A DNA stretch of 64,000 nt from Stenotrophomonas maltophilia (lineage in GTDB: Bacteria; Pseudomonadota; Gammaproteobacteria; Xanthomonadales; Xanthomonadaceae), in NCBI RefSeq assembly GCF_023518235.1, contig NZ_CP090423.1:2901001-2965000 (forward strand), read 5' to 3'. The notes below the pieces were generated by a model that saw only the letters and a program-made list of their open reading frames with translations, did no database searches and was not told the origin of the DNA. This document shows positions 9,479 to 18,276 of this stretch, piece after piece. The translations under genes and the position numbers were made by a program. Position 1 is the first letter of the stretch. Each line of letters starts with the position of its first letter.

Positions 9479-10231
9479 TCAGGCCGCAGCAGCGGCCTTG
9501 GCCTCGATCGCGGCCAGCGCGGCCGGCCAATCGTGGGCGCTGTCGGCGGTGACCATGCGCGGCTCGTCCTCGGCCACGCCGTGCTGGGTCTCGTGCGCCC
9601 AGGTCACCGCGTACGGCGTATGCACGCCCCAGCCACCGAGGGTGACCACCGGCTCGATATCCGAACGCAGCGAGTTGCCGACCATCACAAAGCGCTGCAT
9701 CGGCAGGTCGAACTCGGACAGCACGCGGGCGTAGGTTTCCGGATCCTTCTCGGAGACGATCTCGATGCGCGGGAACAGCTCGGCCAGGTTGGCGACCTTG
9801 ATCTTGGCTTCCTGATGGAACAGATCGCCCTTGGTGATCAGCACCACCGGGTAGTGCTCGGCGATGGCCGCCACCGCTTCGCGCACACCGTCGATCAACT
9901 CGACCGGATGCCCCAGGGTGGCATGGCCGATATCGAGGATGCGCTGGATGTCCTTGGCTTCGATGCGCTGGCCGGTGATGTCGATGGCCGCTTCGATCAT
10001 CGACAGGGTCATGCTCTTCACGCCGTAGCCGAAGGTACCCAGGTGGCGCTGCTGCACTTCCAGCAGGTGGCGCGCGGTCTGGGTGTCATGCACGTCGACG
10101 TAGCGCGACAGCAGGTCAAGATAATCCTGCTCGGCCTTGCGGTAGTAGTCCTCGCTCTTCCACAGCGTATCGTCACCGTCAAAACCGACCAGGCCGATGG
10201 CGCGCGACGGCGCAGGCGTGGAGGTATTCAT
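9479..10231 (-). CDS. HAD superfamily hydrolase
   Basis: The 250-residue cytoplasmic protein has HAD motif I as FDGDDTLW (nucleophile Asp18, general acid Asp20). Motif II is in VVLITKGD near residue 133 (Thr), with the downstream lysine, and motif III/IV is VMVGNSLRSDIEP near 188. The alpha-helical cap lies between motifs I and II. The fold gives a phosphatase or phosphotransferase; the sequence most resembles the FMN/YjjG-like HAD group, but the substrate cannot be read from sequence. Start at the ATG at 10231. Confidence 0.85.
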   Translation of the reverse strand: MNTSTPAPSRAIGLVGFDGDDTLWKSEDYYRKAEQDYLDLLSRYVDVHDTQTARHLLEVQQRHLGTFGYGVKSMTLSMIEAAIDITGQRIEAKDIQRILDIGHATLGHPVELIDGVREAVAAIAEHYPVVLITKGDLFHQEAKIKVANLAELFPRIEIVSEKDPETYARVLSEFDLPMQRFVMVGNSLRSDIEPVVTLGGWGVHTPYAVTWAHETQHGVAEDEPRMVTADSAHDWPAALAAIEAKAAAAA

Positions 10232-10260
10232 CGGCCAAGGATACAGGGGCCATGGTGACG

Positions 10261-10292
10261 AGAAAAACCCGGGCGGCCGCAGCCGCCCGGGT
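10261..10292 (-). terminator. Intrinsic terminator of the EF-hand gene
   Basis: A GC-rich perfect stem (AACCCGGGCGGC paired with GCCGCCCGGGTT, 10266-10292) is followed on the minus strand by TTTTTCTC. It lies 24 bases after the EF-hand gene stop. Confidence 0.85.
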
Positions 10293-10315
10293 TCCCATAC
10301 GCCCCGATGCAGGTG

Positions 10316-10732
10316 TTACCTGCCCTGCGCGCCCTGCGCAGCGCCGCCCGCACCCGCCTGCTGGGCGGCCACGTAGGCCTTGTACTCATCGGCGCTCAAC
10401 TCGCCGTCCTTGTTGCTGTCGGCCTGGTCGAACACCTGTGCCAGACCCGCGTTCACCTGCGCCTCGGTCTTGCTGATGGTGCCGTTGCCATCGGTATCGA
10501 TGCTGGCCCAGGTCTGGCCACCGCCATTGGCCTGCGCCGATGCCGCCGCGGCCGCATTGGTCGCCTGGTCAGCAGCCTGACCCGCCTGAGCCGCTGCCTG
10601 CTGGGCCTGCGCGGCCTCGTTCTGCGCCTGCGCGGCCTGCTGCTTGGCCGACTGCGCCATCGCCGGAATGGCCAGTACGCTGCCGGCGGCGACGATCAGG
10701 GCGATCAGGGGCTTGCGGTTGCGAATAGTCAT
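10316..10732 (-). CDS. Exported EF-hand calcium-binding protein
   Basis: The 138-residue product starts with a signal peptide (cut after AMAQ near residue 27). An Ala/Gln-rich segment (about residues 28-72), likely a coiled coil, follows. Then come two EF-hand loops: DTDGNGTISKTE near residue 82 and DSNKDGELSADE near 106, both with Asp/Asn at positions 1, 3 and 5 and an acidic residue at 12. It would bind Ca2+ in the periplasm or outside the cell; the partner is unknown. Small EF-hand proteins of this layout are common in xanthomonads. Confidence 0.85.
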   Translation of the reverse strand: MTIRNRKPLIALIVAAGSVLAIPAMAQSAKQQAAQAQNEAAQAQQAAAQAGQAADQATNAAAAASAQANGGGQTWASIDTDGNGTISKTEAQVNAGLAQVFDQADSNKDGELSADEYKAYVAAQQAGAGGAAQGAQGR

Positions 10733-10964
10733 CAGGGGTGTCTCCTACCTGTTGGATGGTGTTGCGCGGCCTGTTGTCTCCGCACGGCACCTACCCTGCC
10801 ACCGCCTTTCTGAATCGATTTTGCGCTGCGACCGGCGCCCACACGCGCGATTAACCACTGGCCCGCGCGCATGCATTAGTGCGCTGGTTAGCGGCGGGTG
10901 AGTGGCTCATAAGATGCGCATTCAGTGCGCCCGGATTTAACCGGGTGCCAACGAAAAACCTGCG

Positions 10965-11336
10965 TCAGTCGACGGTTTTTTCCGATGACCGCGAACTGAA
11001 CATCACCCATCCCAATGCCACACCGGCCAGCGCGCCGGCGATTTCCAGCACCACGCGGCTGCCCAGTTCGTTCGGATCGTGGATGGTGGACAGGAAGATG
11101 CGCGCGTACAGCGGTGATTCCAGGCGCACGATGCCCATGTAGAACAGCTTCCACGCATCGATGCCCGCCGAGATCACCACCGAGATGACGCAGGACCAGC
11201 CAATCGCATGGCCCATCGGCCAGTGCAGCAGCCGGCACAACCGCGACCACAGCAGGTACACCAGCAGGCCGGCCAGCAGAGCGATGGCGCCCGCTTCCAG
11301 GGTACCGAGCAGGCCGAAGTGCAGGGGAAGGTTCAT
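10965..11336 (-). CDS. Small membrane protein of unknown function
   Basis: The 123-residue product has three to four hydrophobic segments (about residues 8-30, 42-62 and 95-115) and a short charged tail. I take the ATG at 11336 (MNLPLHFG) rather than the upstream start of the open frame. It has no catalytic motif I can see. It stands between the EF-hand gene and the peptidoglycan-peptide cluster, 64 bases from the ddpX stop on the same strand, so it could be the last gene of that leftward operon, but there is no evidence for a shared role. Confidence 0.6.
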   Translation of the reverse strand: MNLPLHFGLLGTLEAGAIALLAGLLVYLLWSRLCRLLHWPMGHAIGWSCVISVVISAGIDAWKLFYMGIVRLESPLYARIFLSTIHDPNELGSRVVLEIAGALAGVALGWVMFSSRSSEKTVD

Positions 11337-11400
11337 CGGGTGGGCAGCGGTGGGAAGGCGGCCAGTGTAAGGGGTATCGCCCGGCACTACCGTGTCGCCC

Positions 11401-12114
11401 CTACCGCACGGGAACGTCGTAGGCGGTGCCGGGGTCCGGTTCGGGCTGGAACGTGTAGTGCCACCACTCCTGCGGATAGTTCACAAAGCCGCGCCGCGCC
11501 ATCGCCCGCACCAGCTGCTGGCGGTTCGCCTGCTGTGCTTCACTCAGCCCGGTCGTCTGCGTATGCGCACGCGGGCCGAAGAAATCGAAGTCGGTGCCCA
11601 TCTCCAGCACCGTACAACCACCGCTGCGGCAATCCAGCAACCCCAGATCTACGGTGGCACCGCGACTGTGACCGGAGCGCTCGGCGATATAGCCGTCGGC
11701 CAGCAGGCGCGGCTTCTCCAGGTCTGGATACTGCACCGCCTTGCGCGAGCGCTCGTTCGGATCGTTCACCCAGGCCATGAAAGCCTGCACCGAACGCACC
11801 GGTCGATAGCAGTCGTAAACACGCAGGCCGAAGCCCTGCGCGCGCAGGTCCTGCTCCACCTGGGCCAGTGCCTTCGCGACCGGCGCCAGCAGATAGCAGG
11901 ACGGCGCCTCGTAGCCGGGGACGCGCGCACCGGTGAAGTTGTTCGCCGTCGCATAGCGGATATCCATCTCGATGTGCGGCGACAGCGTGCCGATCTCCAC
12001 CAGCCCAGCCTCCGCCGCATCGGTGGCCGGCGAAACGCGGGGTGGCTCAGCGGCGTGGGCGGTCGCGGCCAGGGCAATCGCCAGTACGAGTGAAATGCAG
12101 GTCCTGGAAGTCAT
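11401..12114 (-). CDS. ddpX: Exported D-alanyl-D-alanine dipeptidase (VanX/DdpX family, M15D)
   Basis: This zinc peptidase splits D-Ala-D-Ala. The 237-residue product shows the M15D motif SGHSRGATVD with zinc ligands His149 and Asp156, and EWWHYTF with catalytic Glu216 and ligand His219. Arg104 in DCYRPVRS is the conserved arginine. It carries a signal peptide (residues 1-21, ending in AHA), so it should act in the periplasm. Its start overlaps the end of the serine hydrolase gene by 68 bases, which implies co-translation with the peptidoglycan-peptide cluster. Vancomycin resistance is not implied; nutrient recycling fits better. Confidence 0.9.
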   Translation of the reverse strand: MTSRTCISLVLAIALAATAHAAEPPRVSPATDAAEAGLVEIGTLSPHIEMDIRYATANNFTGARVPGYEAPSCYLLAPVAKALAQVEQDLRAQGFGLRVYDCYRPVRSVQAFMAWVNDPNERSRKAVQYPDLEKPRLLADGYIAERSGHSRGATVDLGLLDCRSGGCTVLEMGTDFDFFGPRAHTQTTGLSEAQQANRQQLVRAMARRGFVNYPQEWWHYTFQPEPDPGTAYDVPVR

Positions 12115-13633
12115 AGCTGAAGTCGATGTCCGGATCGATGGCGCGCAGGTCCAGCGTCGGCACCGGGCCTTCGCCCGGTTGCAGCCATGCCTGCGCTTCG
12201 TCTCCCAGCGTATCCCAGCGCAGCAGCCAGCGTCCTTGCTGTTGCAGCACGGCGCTCTGCAGCTTCGGCGACTTGTCCACGCTGAAACGCAGGCCGTCCT
12301 TGCCCGGGCACAGCGAGGCCGGCCCCAGCCAGGGATCGCGGTAACGGCCCTGCCAGCGCGGCAGATCGACCGCGCGCGCCGCCTGCGCCGGGGACGTCAC
12401 AGGTCGCTGATGGCCCGATGCTGCCCGCGTGGCCTGCTCGGTCTTCAGTTCGGCCAGATAGGCCTCGGCCGGGCGCGCATCATGCGGAGCGGTGAAGCGC
12501 TTCAGCAGCGCCTGCATCAGCGCCGTGCGTGCGTCCTCGCCCTCGCCGTTGATCAGCATCACCACGCCCACCTTGCGGTCGGGCAGCAGGGCCAGCGACG
12601 AATACATGCCCGACAGCGTGCCGGTGTGCGCCACCTTCCACTGCCCGTCCATGTCCGACACCCGCCAGCCATAGCCGTAGCCGTAGAAGTGCGCGTTGTC
12701 CCAGCGCCGCTGGCGTTCGCCCAGCGGCATCGGCATGTGCAGGGTCCACAGCGTGCGGCGCTGCTCGGCATTGAGCCAATCAGGGACCAGGGAAGGCTCC
12801 AGCAGCACCTGCATCCAACGCGTCATGTCACGCAGGGAACAGCGGATGCCGCCGGCGGCCATCGACGTCAGGTCGGGGCTGGTTTCACCATCGGAGTTCA
12901 CCACCACGTTGCGGCCCGCGCGCCAGGCATGCGGCTGGGCCACGTTGCCCACCTGCTTCACCGGCCATGCCCCGACCTGGCAACGGTCCATGCCGAGCGG
13001 CTCGAACACCTGCTCGCGCATCAGCTGGTCGTATGGCTTGCCACCGGCAGCGGCCGCCACTTCGCCGGCCACCACATACATCAGGTTGTCGTAGGCATAG
13101 CGGCTGCGGAAGCTGCTGACCGGTTTCAGGTGCGCCAGACCGGCAATGATGTCGGCGCGGGTGAATGCGTTCGGCTCCGGCCACAGCATCAGGTCACCCG
13201 CGCCCAGGCCGAGGCCGCTGTTGTGGATCAGCAGGTCGCGCACCTGCATCTGCTGGCCCACCCACGCGTCATGCATGCGGAAACCTGGCAGGTGCCGCTG
13301 CACCGGATCATCCCAGCGCAGCCGGCCCTGCTGCACCAGCCGCGCCAGCAGCGCGGCGGTCATCGCCTTGCTGTTGGAGGCGATCTTGAACAGCGTGTCC
13401 TGATCGATGTGGCCACCATCGCCGCGCATACCATCGGCGTGCTGGTAGACCACCTGCCCGTGGTCGACCACGGCCATGGCCAGCCCGGGCAGGTGCTCGT
13501 GCTGGACGATGGCCGCGACGTCGGCATCGATGGAGGCGGTCGTGGTCGTCTGCGCCGCGGCAATCGGGAACACCGCCCACGCCGCCACGCAGACGCAGCG
13601 TCGTGCATGCCGGACAGGTTTCAGTAGGCCCAT
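12047..13633 (-). CDS. Exported serine hydrolase of the beta-lactamase/D-aminopeptidase superfamily
   Basis: The 528-residue product has an N-terminal export signal (about residues 1-27, ending in AAAQ). It has the three class C-type active-site motifs: SNSK (Ser86-Lys89), YDN (181-183) and HTG (336-338). A C-terminal beta-rich extension follows from about 410, as in esterase, D-aminopeptidase and DD-carboxypeptidase relatives. The start ATG (13633) lies inside the end of the TonB receptor gene (13-base overlap), and its end overlaps ddpX. Context points to hydrolysis of D-amino-acid-containing murein peptides. It is not close to AmpC, so a resistance role is unlikely. Confidence 0.85.
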   Translation of the reverse strand: MGLLKPVRHARRCVCVAAWAVFPIAAAQTTTTASIDADVAAIVQHEHLPGLAMAVVDHGQVVYQHADGMRGDGGHIDQDTLFKIASNSKAMTAALLARLVQQGRLRWDDPVQRHLPGFRMHDAWVGQQMQVRDLLIHNSGLGLGAGDLMLWPEPNAFTRADIIAGLAHLKPVSSFRSRYAYDNLMYVVAGEVAAAAGGKPYDQLMREQVFEPLGMDRCQVGAWPVKQVGNVAQPHAWRAGRNVVVNSDGETSPDLTSMAAGGIRCSLRDMTRWMQVLLEPSLVPDWLNAEQRRTLWTLHMPMPLGERQRRWDNAHFYGYGYGWRVSDMDGQWKVAHTGTLSGMYSSLALLPDRKVGVVMLINGEGEDARTALMQALLKRFTAPHDARPAEAYLAELKTEQATRAASGHQRPVTSPAQAARAVDLPRWQGRYRDPWLGPASLCPGKDGLRFSVDKSPKLQSAVLQQQGRWLLRWDTLGDEAQAWLQPGEGPVPTLDLRAIDPDIDFSYDFQDLHFTRTGDCPGRDRPRR

Positions 13634-16620
13634 GTCACGGTCAACTGCGCATAGCGCGGTGACTGGAAGCCGGTACCGTAGCGGTACAGCGGGTTGAGCG
13701 TACCGATGCTGTCCTGCGGTTCGTAGTCCTGGTCCACGGTCACCACGCGCTGCTGGTTGAGCACGTTGTACACCGCCAGCTTCAGGCGCAGGTCGGTGGG
13801 GGTCGGCACCTTGTACGACACGCTCACGTCCAGATCGTAGGTCCACGGCGTACGCCCGTCGCCACCGCGTGGGGAATGCACGAACACGCGCTGGGACGGA
13901 ACCGTCGCCTGGCAGTTGGACACGCACACGTAGTAGCTGTGGAAATCGGTGTCGTCGAACGGGTTGCCGGCGCCAAAGCGCGTGATCGGGCTGCCCGACT
14001 GCACGCCCAGCGTAGCGGCTACACTCAGGTTCTCGGTCAAGGCATAACTGCCACGGAACTTGAACTGGTGGCGGCGGTCGTTGGCCAGATAGCCGTAGCC
14101 GCGGTAGTTCACCCACGGATTGTCGAAGTTCTCGGTACGCCCGGCATCGGCGAAGTCAGTATCGGAGTTGACCGGGCCTTCTGCATTGCCGCGACCGTAT
14201 GCGAGCGTATAGGACGCGTTGAAACCCCACTTGCCGTCCCAGGCGCGGTCGACCTGCAGCTCCAGTGCCTTGTAGTCGCGCTTGGGCTTAACCCAGCCGC
14301 GCTGGCCGACGTAGTTGCCGTTGTCGTCGTACAGCGCCCAGCCTTCCTTCGAGGTGTCGATGCTGATCCAGCCGTCATTGCTGCCGTCACAGTCGGTGTC
14401 ACCCCATACGGTATTGGTCCGGCCCGGATTGCCCATGATCCACACCCCGTCGATGGCACCACACTGCCCGGTCGCGGTGATGTTCATGTCATCGATGGCG
14501 TTGTGCAGCCGGCGGTAGGTCACGCTGGCACCGACCGACCAGGCCTCGTTGATCATCTGCTGGAAGCCCAGGATCGCCTCATCCTGGTACACCGGGTCCA
14601 TGTCCCGGTTCACTTCCGCACGCAGGTCCGGCACGCTGCCGTCGCCCTGAGAATTGTCCACCGGGCCGATCTGCGCGCCCAGGTTCGGGATGTTGTTGGT
14701 CGCTCCGCTATAGCCAAGGAACTCATACCAGGTGCGTTCGTCGAGGAATCCACCGGCCTGCTTGATGTTGATGACGTTGGCCACCGGCAGGAAGTAGCGG
14801 CCCAGGTTGCCGAACACCTTGGTGGTGCCGTCGCCGCGCACGTCCCAGGAGAATCCCAGGCGTGGGGCCAGCATGTCGTCGATCTTGATGTAGCTGCTGC
14901 CGTCGCCGCCCTTGTTGTCGAAGGCTTCCAGGCGCAGGCCCATGTTCAGCAGCAGATTCGGCGTCACCTGCCAGTTGTCTTCCAGGTAGTAGGCCGAGTT
15001 GATCGTCTCGAAGGCACCCTCCACTTCATAACGACGGGTGCGCGCCACCAGGCCACTGGCCGGCACGACGCCGCCGTTGAGCGAACTACCGGGCGTGCGG
15101 GCGTAGATGTCATAGCGCAGGCCGCCGGGCCCGGGATAGGCGCGGCTGTAGTCGGACGTGTTCTCTTCCCGATCCAGGCCAAACCGCAGCAGATGGTTGC
15201 CCAGCGTCCATTCGAAATCGGCGCGCGCAGCCTTGCGGGTGTCCAGTGCGGATTCGAGCTGCGAACTGCTGGTGCAGCTGCGGTCACCCTGCAGCGAGGG
15301 CGGCACGCCCTGGCTGGCGGTGCGGTTGTCGAACACGCGGTTGCAGTTCTCGTCCATCAACGAGCTCTGCGCACGGTTGCGCTTGTTCTCGCCATACATC
15401 AGCTTCATGGTCAGGTCGTTGTTGACCTGCCAGCTGTAGGTGCCGGACCAGTTCTTGCCGCCCACCGTGTTGTAGATCTGGTTGCTGCGCTCGCCCACGG
15501 CCTGCCCCGTGGCGTAGTCGTAGGCGTAGACATCGGTGAGCGTCTTGCTTTTGTCCGAGAAACCGAACAGCGACAACATCTGGTTGTCCGTGATCTGCCA
15601 GTCGATCTTGCCGCCCCAGAACGGATCATCAGCCTTGCCCTGGCTCAGGCGCGTACCGGCGTCGTTGGTCGAGGTCGGGCGGTAATCGCGCGCTTCGTAC
15701 ATGCCGAAGAAGAAAAGTCGATCCTGCACCAGCGCACCGGAGGCGAACACGTTCAGCGCACTGCGGCTGTAGTCGTCGCGGCTGGCGGTGATGTAGCGGC
15801 TGCCATTGCCGTCGTAGCGGTCGCGTGCCTGCGACTGCCACGCGCGAGGCTCGAACACCAGCTCGGCACCCGCCTTGAAATCATTGCTGCCCGAACGCGT
15901 CACCGCATTGATGACACCGCCGGTGCTGCGCCCGAACTCCACCGAGTAGCCACCCGTCTTGACCTGGAATTCCTGGTAGAACGAGAACGGTACCGACGAG
16001 AAGCCGACCCGGTTGTAGAAGTCGGTGACGTTCAGGCCATTGATGTAGACCGTGTTCTCGGCCACCGACGAACCGCCGAAGGAAATGCCCTGGCCACCCA
16101 GCGACCCTTTGCCCTTCACCGCACCCGGCGCCAGCAGCGCCACCGCAGTGATGTCACGGTCCACCGGCAGGCGCGAAAGTTCTTCGCGGGTGATGTTGGT
16201 GGCCGACTCGGTGGACTTCACATCCACCATCGACACCACCTGCGGTGCCCGCACTTCAACCGTGCCCAGCGTGCTGACCGCGCCGAGCGGCACGTTCACC
16301 GTGGTCGCGCTGCCCAGACCGACCGTCACCTGGCCAACACGGCTGGCACCTCCGCCGGGCAGGCTCACCTCCATGTCATAAGTACCGACCGGCAACAGCG
16401 GAATACGGTAGCTGCCGTTGGCCTCGGCCTGCACGGAGCGGACGAACCCCGTTGCGGGATTGCGTACGGTCACCGTGGCACCGGCCGGTACCTGTCCGGC
16501 ATCGCTGACCAATCGGCCGACCACCGAACCATCCTGTGCGAATGCGCTGGGCGCGATCACGCCCAGACACGCCCCAAGGGCGACGCACAACGCCGCCCGC
16601 TTGATGCTGTAAGCCTTCAT
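13621..16620 (-). CDS. TonB-dependent receptor with carboxypeptidase-regulatory-like domain (Oar-like)
   Basis: The 999-residue outer-membrane protein has a signal peptide (residues 1-29, ending in AFAQ) and an Ig-like carboxypeptidase-regulatory domain (about 30-110, with GATVTVRNPATG and GSYRIPLLPVGTY). A plug domain follows (from about 125, with SATNITREELSRLP), then a large beta-barrel ending in the aromatic C-terminus QLTVTWAY. Such receptors import substrates too large for porins using TonB energy. Its operon partners all suggest a peptidoglycan-derived peptide as substrate, which is inference. It is followed by the overlapping serine hydrolase gene. Confidence 0.92.
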   Translation of the reverse strand: MKAYSIKRAALCVALGACLGVIAPSAFAQDGSVVGRLVSDAGQVPAGATVTVRNPATGFVRSVQAEANGSYRIPLLPVGTYDMEVSLPGGGASRVGQVTVGLGSATTVNVPLGAVSTLGTVEVRAPQVVSMVDVKSTESATNITREELSRLPVDRDITAVALLAPGAVKGKGSLGGQGISFGGSSVAENTVYINGLNVTDFYNRVGFSSVPFSFYQEFQVKTGGYSVEFGRSTGGVINAVTRSGSNDFKAGAELVFEPRAWQSQARDRYDGNGSRYITASRDDYSRSALNVFASGALVQDRLFFFGMYEARDYRPTSTNDAGTRLSQGKADDPFWGGKIDWQITDNQMLSLFGFSDKSKTLTDVYAYDYATGQAVGERSNQIYNTVGGKNWSGTYSWQVNNDLTMKLMYGENKRNRAQSSLMDENCNRVFDNRTASQGVPPSLQGDRSCTSSSQLESALDTRKAARADFEWTLGNHLLRFGLDREENTSDYSRAYPGPGGLRYDIYARTPGSSLNGGVVPASGLVARTRRYEVEGAFETINSAYYLEDNWQVTPNLLLNMGLRLEAFDNKGGDGSSYIKIDDMLAPRLGFSWDVRGDGTTKVFGNLGRYFLPVANVINIKQAGGFLDERTWYEFLGYSGATNNIPNLGAQIGPVDNSQGDGSVPDLRAEVNRDMDPVYQDEAILGFQQMINEAWSVGASVTYRRLHNAIDDMNITATGQCGAIDGVWIMGNPGRTNTVWGDTDCDGSNDGWISIDTSKEGWALYDDNGNYVGQRGWVKPKRDYKALELQVDRAWDGKWGFNASYTLAYGRGNAEGPVNSDTDFADAGRTENFDNPWVNYRGYGYLANDRRHQFKFRGSYALTENLSVAATLGVQSGSPITRFGAGNPFDDTDFHSYYVCVSNCQATVPSQRVFVHSPRGGDGRTPWTYDLDVSVSYKVPTPTDLRLKLAVYNVLNQQRVVTVDQDYEPQDSIGTLNPLYRYGTGFQSPRYAQLTVTWAY

Positions 16621-16671
16621 CCCCTGCTCTCTCCTGCAAGAATTGAATGGTGTGGAATGCGAGGTGTCGCG

Positions 16672-18144
16672 CTAGCGTTGCCTGGCTGGCAGTACCCGCC
16701 ACTGGAAGTCGTAGCTCCATTGGTCGAAGTACAGGTTGCCGCCTGCCCACTCGGCCTCGCCGCGCTGCGAGTCGACCGTTTCCGAGCGGTAGTGCTGTTT
16801 GGCCGGCACGAAGGGCTGGCCGAAATCATCGTTGAAGGCGATGCGGTAGCCATCGAGGCCACCCAGGTAGAAATCGCGCAGGGCCGGCACATCGCTGGCC
16901 AGCGCGCCGGTGGTTACATCCATCGGCAGCCAACCGTACGGCGCCAGATAGACCTGCCCCCAGTCATGCAGGTTGTTGTAACCACTGCCATCGTCGGAGA
17001 ACACCATGCCCGACTGCCAGCGCGCGGGAATGCCGTTCAGGCGCAGCAGCGCGATCAGCAGCAGGGTCTGCTGCCCGCAGTCGGCATGGCCAGCGCGCAA
17101 GGCGTAATCGCTGATGTTGCTGATCGTGGAGTATTCGCGTGCACCGGCCCAGGGAATGCGGTCGACCGCCGCGAACAGCTTGCGCACCACTTCATGGGGG
17201 CGCGTCTCGCCCTGCAGCACCTGGTCGGAGAACAGCTTCAGCGCCGGGGTGAAGCGCACATGTGGCAGCTGCTCGGCCAGATAGGGCTTCAAGGCCTGAT
17301 CGGCCGGGGTCGGTTGCACCTTGGCCGGATCGATCGCGGTATGCCGGGCGAAGATCGTCGCTGCGTAGCGGATCTCGAAGCGGGTCGGCTTGCCGGCTAC
17401 GGCCTTGGCTTCCAGGTAGGCGGTGCGCTGCAAGGTACTGGCCGGAGCCACGCGTGCCTTGCCCGGCGTGCTGCCCAGCCACTGCACCTGCTCCTGCTGG
17501 CCGGGGATCTCGCGCGGGTAGGGAATCCAGGCGCGTACGGTCTCGCCGGCCGGCACGGCATCGGCCTTCACCGTGAGCGATTGGGTGAACTCGATGCGCT
17601 GCGGCAGCACCGCCACCCGGCCACTGTGTTCGGCCGCAGCAAGCACGCGCGCGTGGTGCGCATTGAGCACTTCGTTGGGCCCCGGAGGCGGCATCGGTGC
17701 ATCTGCGCGGCGCCGCGCGCGTGCTTCGTCGCTGAGCAGGAACAGGTTCGACGGAGCGCGCTTGAAGTACCCGCGCGTGCCATCGATATCGAGGTGTTCG
17801 ATCAGGCCGAGCTGGTCCCAGCGCGCGAATTCTTCGTCGCTCAGATCGGGAATCCAGCGCCGCACAGCGGCCTTGGCGGCGGTTTCGTCGAGGCTGAAAT
17901 CCAGGCGGATGCGGCGCATGCGTTCGCGCTGGAAGGCGCCTTCGGCAGCATCGGCCGCCGTTGCCAGCAGGGCTTGGGCATCGTTGAAGCGACCGCTGCC
18001 GATCAGGTCGATCACCTGCGTCTGCCGCGCCCGCTGCTGGCTGCTGCGCCCATCGGCCGCCTGCGTGGCCGACGCCCACAGCAGCAGCGCGGCACACAGG
18101 CCGGCAGCAGCAAGCAGACGCGGTTTGCGAACGGCAGGATCCAC
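16672..18144 (-). CDS. Exported transglutaminase-like cysteine peptidase
   Basis: The product has a signal sequence ending in ATQAAD. I use the GTG at 18144 because GGGGA precedes it by nine bases; the frame is also open from a GTG at 18186. The C-terminal half holds the transglutaminase-like core: GHADCGQQTLLL (Cys356), NNLHDWGQV (His393) and LPMDVTT (Asp409). These form the usual Cys-His-Asp triad. Related periplasmic domains hydrolyse or transfer peptide amides. It is the first gene of the leftward arm, 51 bases upstream of the TonB receptor gene, and probably processes imported or extracellular peptides; the exact reaction is unknown. Confidence 0.82.
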   Translation of the reverse strand: MDPAVRKPRLLAAAGLCAALLLWASATQAADGRSSQQRARQTQVIDLIGSGRFNDAQALLATAADAAEGAFQRERMRRIRLDFSLDETAAKAAVRRWIPDLSDEEFARWDQLGLIEHLDIDGTRGYFKRAPSNLFLLSDEARARRRADAPMPPPGPNEVLNAHHARVLAAAEHSGRVAVLPQRIEFTQSLTVKADAVPAGETVRAWIPYPREIPGQQEQVQWLGSTPGKARVAPASTLQRTAYLEAKAVAGKPTRFEIRYAATIFARHTAIDPAKVQPTPADQALKPYLAEQLPHVRFTPALKLFSDQVLQGETRPHEVVRKLFAAVDRIPWAGAREYSTISNISDYALRAGHADCGQQTLLLIALLRLNGIPARWQSGMVFSDDGSGYNNLHDWGQVYLAPYGWLPMDVTTGALASDVPALRDFYLGGLDGYRIAFNDDFGQPFVPAKQHYRSETVDSQRGEAEWAGGNLYFDQWSYDFQWRVLPARQR

Positions 18145-18202
18145 AGCGACACTTCCCCAGCGCGGGTGGTAATGGCTGTGTAACACGGGCCGGGACGCCG
18201 GT

Positions 18203-18247
18203 CAATAATTTATTCTTGCTTTCTGTGCCGAAAGGAATAAATATTCC
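18203..18247. promoter_or_regulatory. Divergent promoter region with GGAA-N6-TTCC operator
   Basis: The 90-132 base gap between the divergent arms is AT-rich, unlike its surroundings. It holds a dyad GGAATA-AA-TATTCC (18234-18247), which is an exact GGAA-N6-TTCC site, the consensus reported for the RpiR-family regulator IolR. A degenerate second copy (AATAATTTATTC) lies at 18204-18215. A possible rightward promoter, TTGCTT at 18216-18221 with a -10 near 18238-18244, would put the -10 inside the operator, so binding should block initiation. The likely regulator is the RpiR protein encoded at 21250. Confidence 0.6.
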
Positions 18248-18276
18248 AATAGGCATTCGAGGAGGGTGTGCTGCGC

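Noticed and set aside
11401..12114. VanX-type vancomycin resistance
   Set aside because: No vanH or vanA genes are present and the protein is exported, so a nutritional role is more likely.
12047..13633. Serine hydrolase as an AmpC beta-lactamase
   Set aside because: It has the superfamily motifs, but the long C-terminal domain and murein-peptide context fit a D-peptidase or esterase; the known Stenotrophomonas beta-lactamases are different proteins.
13876..18183. A 1435-codon open frame on the plus strand opposite the TonB receptor and transglutaminase genes
   Set aside because: It mirrors real coding regions on the other strand, has high-GC codon-shadow composition (His/Arg/Ala-rich), no motifs and no ribosome site.
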